A DNA stretch of 64,000 bases from Corticium candelabrum (GCF_963422355.1 NC_085095.1:3444009-3508008); one strand, 5' to 3'; positions 10,264 to 22,531 are shown, counted from the first letter of the stretch. The notes: generated by a model not told the origin, from the sequence alone. Translations and numbers: made by a program.

Positions 10264-11705
10264 CTTCACAAAATGCCAATCACCAGGTACAGGGAAAAGC
10301 CATTCAAAAGTGTCAGGATCCTTACGTTTTAGATTGCATTTCTCCAACGACAACATAAGGTGGAAGGCCTTCTTGACCTATGCAAAAGTTCTTTCTTTAG
10401 TTCACTAATGTATGATGCAACATCTTCTGGTTGACCTGAGTATGCCTCTCTAACTGTTGCTTATTTGATCACATCAGATCAGGTGTGAATGACTCCAACC
10501 TAGTGCATGAAGTGACTGGGCGCACTCTGATGGTTTGCAAAACAAACGATCAGCGGAACCAATGACAGAAAGCACTGTTGATGTAAACTTATAATAATGT
10601 GCTCGTTCAGAAATGGTCAAGTCTAAGAAATCTAATTCTTGCAAGCTTTCAGGCAGTCGAGATACCTCACAGCTAGCTAATGGGCAAGCAGTTGTACAGG
10701 GTTCTGCAGGTGGGGAATGATGTGAAACTTGGCCTGTCAGGAGATGCAGCATTCGCTTTTGGTATCCACCACTAGAAATCTTCTTCGCAAAAGCCATCTT
10801 GAATTCCAAGTTGTCAACAGTTACTCTCCAAAACTGCATCACATGTAACTCATTAATCAACTTTCGTTTTGCGGCCCAATGTTTGCCAAGATTTCTGATT
10901 TGCTGGATGGATGGCAAAATCCCAAACATACCCAAAATCTGAAAACCTCTCTCTAAGGCCATTAGCAAATGCAAACAATCCTAGCAGAGTTTGAAGAAAA
11001 CAAGACCTTCTATCTAGCAAGTTGCAAAGTAATGCAATGACCATATGCAACTTCAATTGCCTTTTAACCTCAATGGTGTCTGAAATTCTGGCACAACTTT
11101 CCAAAAATCATTTTAACTCATGGTGAACAAGCTAGTTTAAAGAATGACAAAGAGATTTGCCTTCAGCTGGAAACAACAAGCGATAATCGCGGCCATGGCA
11201 TTGTGTTCTTCATACTCTAAATTTGACAGTGCAAGCACAGAGCCACGTGAAAAGACTGCGTCCCATATTTCTTGTACTGCCGGTCGAAACACAGCAGTAT
11301 CTTCTATTTCATGCATGAAGCCTTCTATATCACTATCTGAAGGTGCATTTGTAGGAGCGATGGTATCTTTCAAGACACAGAATGCTTTTGCTATAGCGCC
11401 TGCTGGCAAAGAGGAATCAAACAGCAATTTACTCTGCTTGCTATCAATCAACCTCCAAACAGTGATCCTTTCTCCAAAACGAGATTGGATAGCCCTTTTA
11501 TTTTGTCGTTGCGATAGAACGACTCACCAACTACGACATCGTTCTGTTTCGCTAATTCTAAACAAAGTTTTCGCAAAGAGCTTATATGGATAACTTCCTT
11601 AGAGGGAAGCAGATCAGTCTCAACGTCAAACAGTACAGTACTGAGTATTGCGTCCTCTTGTACTATTTTCGATGTCTCCGTGCTACATACACGTATAACG
11701 AACAC
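10264..11705 (-). pseudogene. Second DUF6589-like decayed gene
   Basis: Several minus-strand stretches are clearly protein-like. The 11451-11137 frame contains FRPAVQEIWDAVFSRG. The 11104-10853 and 10974-10474 frames overlap and together give CNLLDRRSCFLQTLLGLF, then GMFGILPSIQQIRNLGKHWA and the motifs WRVTVDNLEF and KRMLHLLTGQVSH. Further downstream, around 10340-10265, comes DTFEWLFPVPGDWHFVKCQ. DUF6589-type proteins have the same series: a helical block, a D-N-L/I-D motif near a first acidic residue, and a PGDWH motif. The order is right, but the reading shifts frame more than once and no ends were found. It differs strongly from the 55-59 kb copy, so it belongs to another subfamily. Confidence 0.5.
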
Positions 11706-14578
11706 TTGAATTGCTCGTTATCTAGAGTAACAACACTGATGGTACCGCACCTCGATGGCTATGATGTTTTGATGTTCTATAGCTGGCAAAACTCTGTCAT
11801 CACAACGGACAGGAGTTGCCTGCAACAAGTATCACTGGATTGCTTCAAGCATAACTTTAGTGACTCGGTAGAGTGTTTATCCTTGTATTTTCTCTTGGTC
11901 CTACGGCCTCGGTTGGCGACAAAATAGTTTGTTGTATTGAGAGTATAAACTAACTTTTAGACTTGATAACGACAATTGTGATGTAGAGAAAATGCATACA
12001 AGCAATAAATTTGTTTTCAAAATGTCGAAAGTAGTTTTTTATACCGTACTTCTTAGGCGCTTGCGTTACCATGCCAACTATATGTTTCTCGTTTTTGTTG
12101 GCTGTTAGCTTGTCAACCAATGTGCACAATTTGATATTTACATAATTTCATATTTGCATAAAAGATTAGATTTACAGCTTGGAGCTTTGTCTAGCCCAGT
12201 TCAGAGCCAATGAAGCAAATTGACGTCTACTAAGCAAGTGAGCAGTACTCCGAGGCTGCCTTGCGTTATTGTTACAAATACCCGTTTCCTGACTTTTGGT
12301 GCACCGAAAGAATAAAGATTTTGCGGAGTAAGTCACTTATGTGACACAAGAAAGCCACCAGACCTGATTTTCCGATTGCTAGAATCCCAAACTATAGCCG
12401 GTCACCAAAATGGTTCTCGAGATGACGCTTTAACCTTTCACTACGGTACTGACCAGGTTGGAATCTGAATCCAGATCCATCAAAGTACGTTCATATATCA
12501 ACTTCACACCCGACAGAGTTACTACTTCATGTTGACGGATGGTTCACTATTCAACTACCTTAGCAAGACTAGTGAAAGCTAACGCGTAGTGGTGCCATTG
12601 TCACCTTGTTCTGCTACAACCTGATGCAACTTTTTGTGCTAGGTGTATTCTGAATAGCAGGATTGGTGGTATTGAATTTCCAAAGCAGCGAAGTCTATAG
12701 ACGCGAGAGCAGAAGCAGCACATCCTCCTCGTTGTAAATTTCTGCAGATGTATGTATTGTTTCGGCATCTTAGCATCTACTTAACTTTCTTACCTTGCTG
12801 CGTTTGCCAGTATTTTCTGTAACCTTTTTATCAACATCTTTACAGAGCATACATTTTCTCCGTAAACCCTCTTGCTTGCTGCTACGGTACTTTTATTGCT
12901 TCTACGGTACTTTTATTGCTTCTAGGCGGAGCAGAGGTCTGGTTACTCGACAGATCTGTCGTCACGGTGCTGCTATGTTCGAGCTTGTAAACACTACTGC
13001 AAACCTCAGCGTTTATAGAACTTGAATCAGACTGACCTAATCTTTGCTCAGAAACTGTAGTCTGAAGAAATGTCGAAGTATACGTTTGGTAACGGTGGAA
13101 CACGCGACATGGCTCGCTCGCGTTCAAACCAGCAATTCTGGAATTACCACGTAAACTTGATGCGTGAAGAAATGTCCTGCTAGATAGAAGTGAACACTCG
13201 ATCAACTCTTGGTCTTGTGGGCATGTCTTATCTGGCAGATTGCACAGGCATACTCATAGATATGAGTATTAGTGACACTGTTCGGCTTTTCGAGCATAGT
13301 TAGGTTTACTCTAAGTATTTGGGCAGGGAAGACTGAAAGGCCGGCTGGCTTGGAGGGTGGCCCGGGCCCGGTGAGCCACCCAATAGATCCGCGCCTGGTA
13401 TAACTAAGAATGACAAAAAATTCTGCTGTAAAGAACTTGTACAATAAACTATTCTGTAAGAATTCCTGAGGACTAGTGGACGCTGATTTGTCGGTAAACG
13501 CAGGATGTATACTCACGCAAAAATGAAGTACGTTCACTCTACTCTCGACCTTCATCTCTTAATGTGCATGCCTTTCGTAGGCGACAGAGTAAAACACTTC
13601 GTTGTTCTTTAAGATGCGAGACCCTTCCTCCAGCTCTCCCCAGTTGGAATCAAACAGTTTGACTGCATCGTACAGCCTGATGGACATAATTGCGGGCTTA
13701 CATGGAGAAAAAATGCTGGAACTTTTAGTCCTGAAGAATAGACAGCTGTGCAATATTGTGTACACTGAGTTATAGGAAGATTACACTTTACCATACCTAT
13801 GGACTGCAAAATTCGCTTATGTAAACTGGAATAGGGAAGGGACGTCATCATGTCGTGAATAAATGCGTTTGACGCAATATCGTCATATGAATTTTCGAGA
13901 CAATCTCTTACGTTCGCTTGCCAAATCTACATTGCTTTCACAAGCTACAATGGATGTACTGTCTTGTTATTGAGTGCTCATGCAGCAGATTTCGTAACTG
14001 ATTGCATGATGTGGAAGATGGCAGAGATTGTGGACATTCAAACCTCCAAAGCTCTCTAGTCTATAGACATGCGTTATAGAACAAAGCTGTAATATCATAA
14101 AGCACTGAGAAGTCAAAATGTCTAACAGTAATATTCTCTATTATTTGTGCGTCACCAACTATTCGTTTAAGCTTACGATCGCCATCGTGATCGTACACGA
14201 CGATGATTTCATAGGCATTGTCTGCAATCGACGTAGATATATATTGCGGTCGATTGAAAGAATGTTCAGAACCGTGTGCAAAACACTGCAATTGAAATAG
14301 CCTTCAGCAGACTAGACGCGACATCTGTACACCTACTCCAAAAAAAGTAAGCTACCTTAAATTTAGACTTCAACTCCATCTTTTTATTGAATTTAGACTT
14401 GTTGGTTGAATATACACACACTTGGCCTGATCCAGCCTACACATACTGCGAGTCTCAGGCTACTAGACTCAAACTGTCACACAATAGAATTGAGTTGCCA
14501 ACTTGCTAAATGCGTGAGATGGCACTTAGCAGTATTTAGTGGGCGTGGTTATAGGTGTGGTCTAAAGAACTGTTGTTA
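11706..14578. other. No recognisable gene
   Basis: Frames up to about 120 residues occur on both strands, but none contains a motif I recognise and they overlap each other. A 21-base unit (ttgcttctacggtactttta) is doubled in tandem at 12876-12923. No terminal repeats were found. Confidence 0.4.
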
Positions 14579-14609
14579 TTATTGCGTTACTGTTGCGTTA
14601 TTATTGATA

Positions 14610-15420
14610 TTACGACATCGTTTCGTTTCGTTTGCTTTTTGTGCTTTCTTTGTCCAGTGCCTTAGTAATAGGACCAACTGGTGTTTCTCCTTTCTGTACC
14701 CCTGTGCTGGGGCCAGGGACCGGCTCTGTGAGGCGTGCTGTGTCCTCTGCCCCGATCTCCTGGCACGGCGGTTTTCCCTTCGGTGGAACAAATTCGTTCA
14801 TCTAGGCAAGAAAAATTTTGTAACCTTTTCCATTTTCACAAAAATTGCTTATTTACTAACCTTCAATGCACCAGAGATAGCACTAAACCGCCGTGCCGAC
14901 ATGGTACGTTTGAAAAAGCTGTGGCCTCAGAATTCACTCTGGGACCAGTAGTGGGAGATCTGGGGCAGACGGATTAATCCCATGCCCAACAAAATGCCAA
15001 AACAATAATGCCAAAACAATCCCATGCCCAACAAATAGGCTCTGAGCTTCTGGGGGGTGTCGTGCTGCCATTGGAAGCTCTTCTCGGTGGCTTTCCTATA
15101 TCTCCCTTTGCTGTTGGTCCAGGCCGCAATCTTGAGGAGGATGTCATCGTTGAAGTAGAGGTTGAAGAGGTCGATAAGTGTTGGGTTGTCGGGAAGGTTG
15201 CGGGGTAGATGTGCACCAACGGGACGTGTGGGTTCAAATAGGGGAGGGGTGATGACGACATCCTCGCAGTCGGGGTAGTGGATCTCTAGTGCCAGTAGTC
15301 TCCTACAAAATACATGTATTTATTGTTACCTCGCCAGCCAACTGTATTATCTAATTATTCCTACAAACCTCTTCTCTTCAGTCCAGCCGGTTTTGGGCTC
15401 TGCTGGAGCATACATACAAC
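14610..15420 (-). pseudogene. piggyBac-like transposase, N-terminal exons only
   Basis: Minus-strand exon 15302-14863 starts after a TTTTGTAG acceptor and ends at AAG|GTTAGT. It reads PTLIDLFNLYFNDDILLKIA, then LRAYLLGMGL, then ISHYWSQSEF and GHSFFKRTMSARRF in one frame. This is the start of the DDE_Tnp_1_7 domain of piggyBac-type transposases. One in-frame TGA follows SQSEF. An internal 39-base duplication repeats LLGMGL. A small upstream exon (APAEPKTGWTEEK, about 15415-15370) and a downstream exon (14801-14610, MNEFVPPKGKPPCQ) after a CTAG acceptor also read well. The catalytic DDD core and Cys-rich tail are missing, and I found no TTAA-flanked ends. This is a truncated copy. Confidence 0.6.
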
Positions 15421-15463
15421 GTTCACTGTTTCTATGAAGTGCAGTATACAATAGTAAAGCATT

Positions 15464-15466
15464 CTT

Positions 15467-15503
<37 letters not shown>

Positions 15504-15532
15504 ACAACAACAACAACAACAACAACAAACAA
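15464..15532. repeat. Compound microsatellite (CT)n(CA)n(CAA)n
   Basis: Three simple tracts follow each other directly: about 13 CT, six CA and about ten CAA units. It lies just upstream of the piggyBac-like exons. Confidence 0.9.
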
Positions 15533-15885
15533 CAGTCAGATGTGCTTACTCCTCATACCACTTCTTTCCTTCCTCATCCTCTACCGTCCACCTATGCAAT
15601 TTCATCCACACCTTTACTGCCTTCGCTGCCCTCAAACTCACCAACACTTGCTTCCTGTCCCTCTCGAACTGATTGCTATCGCCCCATTTCTGTTGTCTCC
15701 CATCAACATTCAACTATATCAATTACCAGGTGTTGTCTTGACTTCTTTTGTGGCACAGTAGTGTCTTGGGAAAAAAAAGTTTTCGTTTATGCTTTCCACT
15801 TTCCTTTGTCACCGATTCAACGTGGTCTTTGTCCTATTCAGCTAAGTCAATTAACTTACTACGCTTGTACTGCACTATATATATG

Positions 15886-15939
<54 letters not shown>

Positions 15940-15945
15940 TTTATA
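15886..15945. repeat. A-run, (TA)n, T-run at LINE 3' end
   Basis: Eighteen A, then about 14 TA units, then about 13 T form a near-palindromic simple tract. It lies directly 3' of the minus-strand LINE fragment. The T-run, read as A on the minus strand, is the likely poly(A) tail of that insertion. Confidence 0.85.
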
Positions 15946-15990
15946 GTTTATTCAAATATAAATAATAGCTACCCCTCCACTAGAGGGGCC

Positions 15991-17095
15991 TCACAACGAA
16001 GAACAAACAGAGTAGTCTCTGTCTAAACCTAACAAAGACAAACGGTCCAAAATCATCCTAGCGTTAAATTGCCAAAGGCGGAGAGAGAGCTGCCCGTGAA
16101 AATTAACGATAGCCCTGCTAACAGTAATACTACTACGGAGAGATGTCCTTCTAGCAATTGTTTTTAAAGTTTGTAAGCTACTGGAGGTCCACGTTCCGTA
16201 GGACTCAACTACCAGCGGGTAGAAAACACCTCCTGTCGCCTCTACGTTGTCTTTATGACGATCGTCTTTCTCCATCTCTCCAGCTGCTGCAGCGGCACCA
16301 GCACAATAAGCGGAGTGGACAATGTGAGACTGCTGGAAGGAATTCCTTACTGTGATATCAAAATATCCTGGACGACCAAGTAGAAAATCTGGGTGGTAGA
16401 CGTCACCTGGGCGAGAATTATTATATCCGCCACAGTGCTGTTCTCTCCGAGTGCCAGAGTGATCCTCAAGTAGTGTGTGAAAGATGACATCACATAACGC
16501 ATCATGGCGTTTAATTCTCAGGTTACCATAGCCGCAACCTAACACATGATCTCCGTAGGCATCTATTATTGAACCACATGGACATCTAGTAGAGAGAGAA
16601 GGAAAAATTGGAATTCCTAGCCGTAAACGTAAAGCAATCACATATTCCTCTGCAGACATGACGAGGCCCAAATTTCTGTTAGGGATTGCCCGCAGCCATG
16701 CGCCTGCATGAGGAGTTGATATAGCGTTTAGACGTGCTTGGTCGCGTATACTGACTGAGTTCTTAATGTCAGATAAAAGTGACTTGTCGAAAATCTCTTG
16801 CAAATCATGTTGACTTGCTCCGCCGAGGTCAACATCAGCGGTAGACAGGAGAGTAGACAGCAGCTGTTCACGAGACGATACCTCATCTGGGAAAAGCAGA
16901 TCTGGAACATCAGGATTAGTGATTGGCCCTTCACTGCTCCTCAAAACAGGTGGCTTAGCACACCCCAAGAGACGAATACTCAAATCCCGTGTAAAATTGC
17001 AACTGCCTACGAAAGCGAGTGCGGAAGTTCTACAGGTTTCTCTCAAACCCAAACCACCGAGACGGATTGGCAATGTGGCCTGTTTCCACGCGACG
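15991..17095 (-). mobile_element. 5'-truncated LINE: C-terminal zinc finger and endonuclease-like tail
   Basis: An uninterrupted ~365-residue frame starts without its own N-terminus (VAWKQATLPIRLGGLGLR) just beside a TA-rich tract at 17098. The opening matches the segment just after the reverse-transcriptase domain in many non-LTR elements. A C-x-C-x9-H-x3-C finger (CPCGSIIDAYGDHVLGC) follows, then RPGDVYHPDF and YFDITVRN, the PD...D arrangement of a restriction-like endonuclease as in R2/NeSL-type LINEs. The frame ends at 15991, followed by ~45 bases of 3' sequence and an A-rich tail. The copy lacks the reverse transcriptase. A related copy is at 46.9-47.5 kb. Assignment to a LINE clade is uncertain. 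Confidence 0.7.
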
Positions 17096-17170
17096 TCATA
17101 TATATATATTTATATTTATAACTTACAGAAGAGCGGTCACTCATTTTCATGTTTGGTTTCAACCACCGTT

Positions 17171-18627
17171 TTAGTCTGTGACAGTTAACTTTGTTTTTAG
17201 GACTTTTGACGTGCTATCTTGTAGTCTGAATCTTCCTTTACCCAAATCTTCTACGACTACGAAAGATCCCATAAACTGGACTTCCATTTTCCTCCTTTCC
17301 GTCCCACATTTTTCATTTCCTGAAGAAGTACTTGCTCTCCTACCTACATTCAAATGGCAAGCAGACTGTCAACATTGTCATTGTAGTCAGAATTCATTCG
17401 ATTAAGTTATTTAATTGAATGTCTGTTGCACACTCTTCTTACCTTGAGATTTGTTCTTGTATTGTGCTTTATATCATACTGCCGTTTCTGTCTAGCCTGA
17501 GCGGTTTCTATATTTTTCTTGGCTTGTGCGCGAATCTTCTCCTGAATGCCAATCATAGTCTTCACTTTCTCGTTTAGAGATAACTCTCGAGAAGTTTCTT
17601 CTTCTCTAACAAAGCTGATGTCAATGGGAAGCTTTGCTTCACAACTGCACATGAGAAAAAATGGCGTGTACTTCGTTGATTGCTGTCGGCTCGTAAGAAC
17701 ATTGTCAATCAACTGATCCCAATCGTCTTGTCTTTCGTTGACTAGCTTCTGCAACGCTGCTTTTAGAGTTTGATTAAGCCTTTCATCTAATCCGTTGGGC
17801 TGAGGATGATAGGCGCTCGTGACAAGATGGCGAAAGCCTGTCAGCTCTTCTAGTCTGTTCATTACTTGATTGCAAAATTTCCTTCCCTGGTCTGTGATGA
17901 TTTCTTCTGGAGAGCCATGACGAAGAATCATCTTGTACAAAAAGCCAAGGGTGTGACAAGATTCCTTGGTTGGAATAGCCGCAGCTTCTACCCACTTCGA
18001 GAAGTAGTGTATCAATGTCACGCAAACCGATTGCCGCTGCTGCTAACTGGAAATTCAATCAGGTCAATCCCGGCCTTTTTCCAAGTGTCCGTCACAGGAA
18101 TATGATGTAGAGATGGCGCTGGTGTGCCGAACTTTCTCTTGGAACTTTGACATACTTCACAATGTTTTATCTATTGAAACAGTTAGCAAAGTAATCTACA
18201 TGTAAGTAGTAATCACTAACCCATTCTGATGTACCGTTGTATATATTTTTCCAATAGTATCTTGCCGTGATTTTGTCAACAGTTCTGTCTCTTCCGAAGT
18301 GACACCCACCAACTTTTTGCCATCGCGGCATGCTTCCAGTATTCTCAACTTGGTTGTTTTGTCGGAAATAACCTTAGCAAGTAGAAAAGTGAGGCAGAGA
18401 AATAGTTTATGTACTTCGCATCACACCTGTCTAAGTCTTGGCTCCCCAGTTTTAGGACTATCTTTGTAGTGAAGAACACCAGAAAGCAACTCAAACTTTT
18501 TGGATCGTTTTCGAATGACCCCCTTTCCCTGCTTTGCTTGATGCAGCCGGATATTGACTATTAGACAAGTAGGCGAAGACTTCGTACATTTTCGTCTCGG
18601 CACTCTCGTTTGCAATATCGCCGACAT
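17171..18627 (-). mobile_element. Integrase gene A, fossil (Ginger/GIN-1-like or Gypsy-like)
   Basis: Minus-strand pieces give an N-terminal segment with LSGVLHYKDSP, a zinc-finger stretch (KHCEVCQSSKRKFG), then an integrase core with LIHYFSKWVEAAAIP, ITDQGRKF and SAYHPQPNGLDERLNQTL. The C-terminal tail contains VVEDLGKGRFRLQDS. The pieces are separated by apparent introns, and no reverse transcriptase, gag or protease is nearby. This fits the Ginger/GIN-1 lineage of integrase-bearing cut-and-paste elements better than an LTR element, though a Gypsy remnant cannot be excluded. The copy is old and broken. No terminal repeats were found. Confidence 0.6.
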
Positions 18628-18687
18628 GAGCCTCCTCCATCGTGTGTTCAGAGCTACAATTGATTAGCCGTCCAGTGCTATGCATGG

Positions 18688-18688
<1 letters not shown>

Positions 18689-18744
<56 letters not shown>
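18689..18744. repeat. (TA)n microsatellite
   Basis: About 28 uninterrupted TA units lie between the two integrase gene copies. Confidence 0.95.
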
Positions 18745-18747
<3 letters not shown>

Positions 18748-18832
18748 AGCATCACTACTGCTTCAGTTTATTCATACCTTATTTCCTCGGTCCTTCTCTG
18801 TCTCATTTCCAGGTGTCTCCTTCTGGAAACAA

Positions 18833-20486
18833 TTAGCCAATGTTGAGTTTGACAATTAACGGAATTGAAGTGTTAATTGCACGTACTATTTTTGGTTTGG
18901 TTAGTAAGTTGCATTTTCTCTGCCTAGACCCTTGAGAGCAATGGTAGAGCTTCAGTCGTGTGCTGTTGACTGCCTTCTTCAGGCAGACTCCATCCTTTAA
19001 CAATTTGTACACACCATTGGTCACAGCCTAAAAATGGAGAAGGGACCTTCCCATCTTGATTCCAACTTTCCACCTTTACGGCCCTCTAGTCTTAAGTTTT
19101 TGACAAGGACCAGGTCTTTCACTTGTATGCATGTAATAGCACACTTCTGGAGTGTGCCTGGCATCAAAGTAATTATTCTGCCGTGCTTGAGATGTCTTAA
19201 TGTTTCTTGACGATTTTTGGTGAATAGATTTTTGCACTTCTGGCATTGTTGCTATTTGTCTTCTACAGTCATGTGGTTGTCTGTCTCGGTGTATGTCGCT
19301 AGTATAGTTTGCTCCATTTCTAATGGGAGGCGAGCCTCTCTTCCATGTGTGATTGAGAAGGAAGTACAATATGTTGACTCGTGGACAGTTGTTCGATACG
19401 CAAACAGAATCCCATCAAGAAGCTCATCGCAATCTTTCTGGTCAGAGTCGAATTTGCTTGGCTACTGTCTCCTGGAGGGTCCTGTTGAGTCTTTCTATCA
19501 ATCCATTTGTTTGAGGATGATATGCTGTAGATATGCGGTGTTTGACACCAGTTAGACTGTGCAGGTGTTCACTGATAGAATTAGCAAATTCTCTTCCGTG
19601 ATCTGTGATCTGGATTTTCATACAACCATGTCGACAGATCATCTGAATCAAGACACATGCTTTTCTTGTGTGGTGTTTGTTGTGTTATTAGTATATTTAG
19701 TACATACTTTGTACACAAACAGAGCCAATGTTTGTCCAGTCTTGTTTGGTATTGCTTCTGCTTCTGGCCATTTGCTGAAGTAGTCGTTCAATGTAATAAT
19801 GTATTTGTTGCTACTGCGAGATGTTGTTAAGGGTTCAACAAGGTCTACTCCAACTTGAAGCCATACCTTGGGTTGTACTGGAATTGGATGAAGACTTGAT
19901 GCAGTTTTGTCCAATTTTTTGTTCACACGTTGACATGTGTCACAGCACTGAATCTAGTAAATATCTCTGGGTAAGTGACACTTAATTAATTAACTAACAA
20001 ATTCTAATTGATGTTTACCAAGCTGTCTACGTCTGTTTTCATCCCTTTCCAGTAGTAGCGAGATGTCAGCTTACTGATAGTTTTGGTTCTCCCAAAATGT
20101 CCTCCCATGACTTGAGCTTGTTTGTTTCACATAAACCCTCATGAGAGGCTCTCAGCAAACGATGCTGCTCAGTCTTTTCCTCTATGACACGCCTCATGTT
20201 CACTGGGTTTCCACCATGATAGTACAACGTACCATTTCGGAGGTTGAAGCTAGCTGCTTTTCTACGAATTGACGTTGTGCTGTTTTTTATCAGAGGTGTG
20301 GGCAGCAATGTACTGACCAGTTCTCAGATACTCGTAGACGTCTGCGTAGCTGGAAGTGGACGTAAAGGCTGGAGTGTTTAGGTCTGACTCATCAAACTGG
20401 CTGAGAATGTCGTCGCAGTTGAAAGAAAAGTCATTGGAGGCGTTGCCAGACATGTAGATGAAACGCGGAATTAAACTACTCGCCAA
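18833..20486 (-). mobile_element. Integrase gene B, fossil (same family as A)
   Basis: The order matches copy A: an N-terminal segment (SYADVYEYLRTGQYI, then LRNGTLYYHGG), a zinc-finger part, an integrase core with TLNDYFSKWPEAEAIP, ITDHGREFANSI and TAYHPQTNGLIERLNRTL, and a tail with NGVYKLLKDG. The spacing suggests introns. The two copies share motifs but differ at many positions, so they are separate old insertions rather than a recent tandem duplication. No reverse transcriptase was seen. The copy is broken, and its ends were not identified. Confidence 0.6.
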
Positions 20487-20590
20487 ATTGTATATCGTCC
20501 GTTACTGCTTCACACTACCCGCCAAATGGTATAGCATGCGCTACTGCTTCACACGGAATCTGCCTGGGAGATTGTATAGCGAGGTTTTAG
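20465..20590. repeat. Degenerate ~38-bp tandem repeat
   Basis: Two units of the form CGCCAAATxGTATA...CGxTACTGCTTCACAC follow each other, and a worn third (GGGAGATTGTATAGCG) comes after. They lie at the 5' end of integrase gene B. Confidence 0.6.
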
Positions 20591-20599
20591 CCACAGAAC

Positions 20600-21720
20600 G
20601 AAGTGAAGCCGTTGACTGAAGACTACTGGTTCCGTCTGTCTGCGTCTGAAGATCATGATGCTTTGCAAGAAGCTACAGGTTTGTCTATTTCACTATTAAG
20701 TGAGCGATTGACGTAATTTCACGCTGCATTTGGCTCCACAACGACCTGTATTAAACGTAGAAATCAGTTTGGTGGTAAGGTGTTTGTTTCGTTGAGAACC
20801 TTCAACTCGGACCAAATGGGCCAAGAGGGGACAGAATGGGCTTGGAATATTCTGTCCGCCCAAACAGGATAGGCCGGCCAATTTGGTCCAGGGGGACAGT
20901 TTGGATGGGGGACGGAATGTTCCATTACACCGACAACTCTGCCTGCAGTGAAGGCAGTATATATAGATGTTTATCTAGACACGATTCTCTTAAATGATCC
21001 TTTAGAATGACCATGCTGCTGTGTATGTGTGGCTGCACTCGTGACTATTACCGTTTCTTCAATGAATATTATCGTCACTCAAGCACCATTACGCTATCTC
21101 ACTTTGACTAAATGAAAATTTCACATGTACTTAAATTTTACAGCAACTCAGTCAGTTGGTAGTTGAGGTAACCAGTGAAAGAAAAGAATCAAAGCAATGG
21201 CTAATTTATTACTCCATATTTATTTACAGTAGTTTACCACTCTGACCATATTTCCAGTCGAAAGCCCGTAAATGCTCTACGTCGGTTGCATGCTGAACGG
21301 CACAAAAGGACTGTTACTTTTTTGAAGTGTGATTAAAATTAAGATTACAAAGATAGGAGATAGAGGTAATTGGAAGCCTGTGCAAACAGGAGTGATTATG
21401 GCACATATTAAGATCTGTACTTAAAGTATACGAGAAATTAATCAATGCTATAGTCACAAAGTTCTGCTAACATAAAGACTTACTCAAGATTGCCTTGAAA
21501 ATCTCTTTAGAGTTGTAAGATTGAAAAGTACTATTAAATCACCACTGGCATTCCAGTATGCCTAATATTAAAGATCATTAGTGTATTTCAGTTCTAGAAA
21601 CCACCATGCATGCAATTTACAATTACGTCAGCAGCATTCAGGAAGATGATCGAGATATTTTTACAGAAAAGTTCTATTCAATCACCACTGGCATTCCAGT
21701 ATGCCTTAATAAAGATAATT
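20600..21720. other. No recognisable gene; dispersed duplicate segments
   Basis: No coding signal was found. A unit atcaccactggcattccag is present at 21538 and again near 21680. A segment starting cagttctagaaaccaccatg (21590) recurs as a diverged copy right after the MITE at 22429. The MITE therefore sits between two diverged direct copies of the same ~90-base sequence. Confidence 0.5.
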
Positions 21721-21721
21721 A

Positions 21722-22419
21722 CCGTATTACCTCGCTTAGAAGAGCATGCTCTTATAGCGCGAGGTTGAGCAGACTGCCCTTATGCCTCGAGGTATAAGGG
21801 CATGCCCTTTCAGGCGAGGGAAAAAGCTGTTGTGGTATCCTGGTAACAAGCATGCACACAAAGCAAATACTGATTCTCGTCTACTACCTAAAAAACCTAA
21901 GCAAGCATGCAACCGTTCTATGCACATATTATCTAATGACTGTCTTCATATTATAAAGCATCTTAATCCTAATTTTCTTCCCTGTCTTCATCACTGCGTT
22001 CTTCCTCACTGCCATCTTTCTCATCTTTCGTCCTCACTGCCATCTCATTCGTTCCTTTGCTTGACCCATCGCCGAAGATTACTTCGCGGTACGCCGCTGT
22101 CTCTTGCTGCTCTTGATAGGTTCCCTCCGTACTCATCTTACTTTTCTATCGCAGAAAGCTTCCTCTTCACCGTATACGAAATTCTAGCCTTTCTCTCTGT
22201 ACTTTCAGTTTCTGTTTCAGTAACCTCCAACTCCTCTGCAAACTCCTCCGACGCCATCTGGTAAATTGCTAAACTGCGCAAGCGCTGACGTTTTCAGGTC
22301 CAGGTGTTCGAGGCTACCTCACTTATACGGGCATGCTCTTACAGTTGCAGAGTGTCGTGAACACAATTTCTGCTCAACCTCACCTACAAGAGCATGCCCT
22401 TCTAAGCGAAGTAATACGG
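21722..22419 (-). mobile_element. pogo/Tigger-type non-autonomous element with HTH gene fragment
   Basis: The ends are inverted repeats of about 50 bp (CCGTATTACCTCGCTTAGAA at the left; the complement of CCGTATTACTTCGCTTAGAA at the right) with TA on both sides, as for Tc1/pogo elements. On the minus strand from about 22265 it reads MASEEFAEELEVTETE, then ARISYTVKRKLSAIE, a stop codon, and NLSRAARDSGVPRSNLRRW. This is a psq/CENP-B-type helix-turn-helix, the N-terminal DNA-binding part of pogo transposases. The DDE domain is absent. It is therefore a deletion derivative of a larger pogo-like element that depends on a transposase supplied elsewhere. Confidence 0.7.
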
Positions 22420-22529
22420 TAGTGTGTTTCAGTTCTAGAAATCACCATCCATGCAATTACATATACGTCATGGCAGCTTTGAGGAAGATGATCGAGACTT
22501 TGCTGTTAGCCTTATAGATCAGGCTAAAA

Positions 22530-22531
<2 letters not shown>

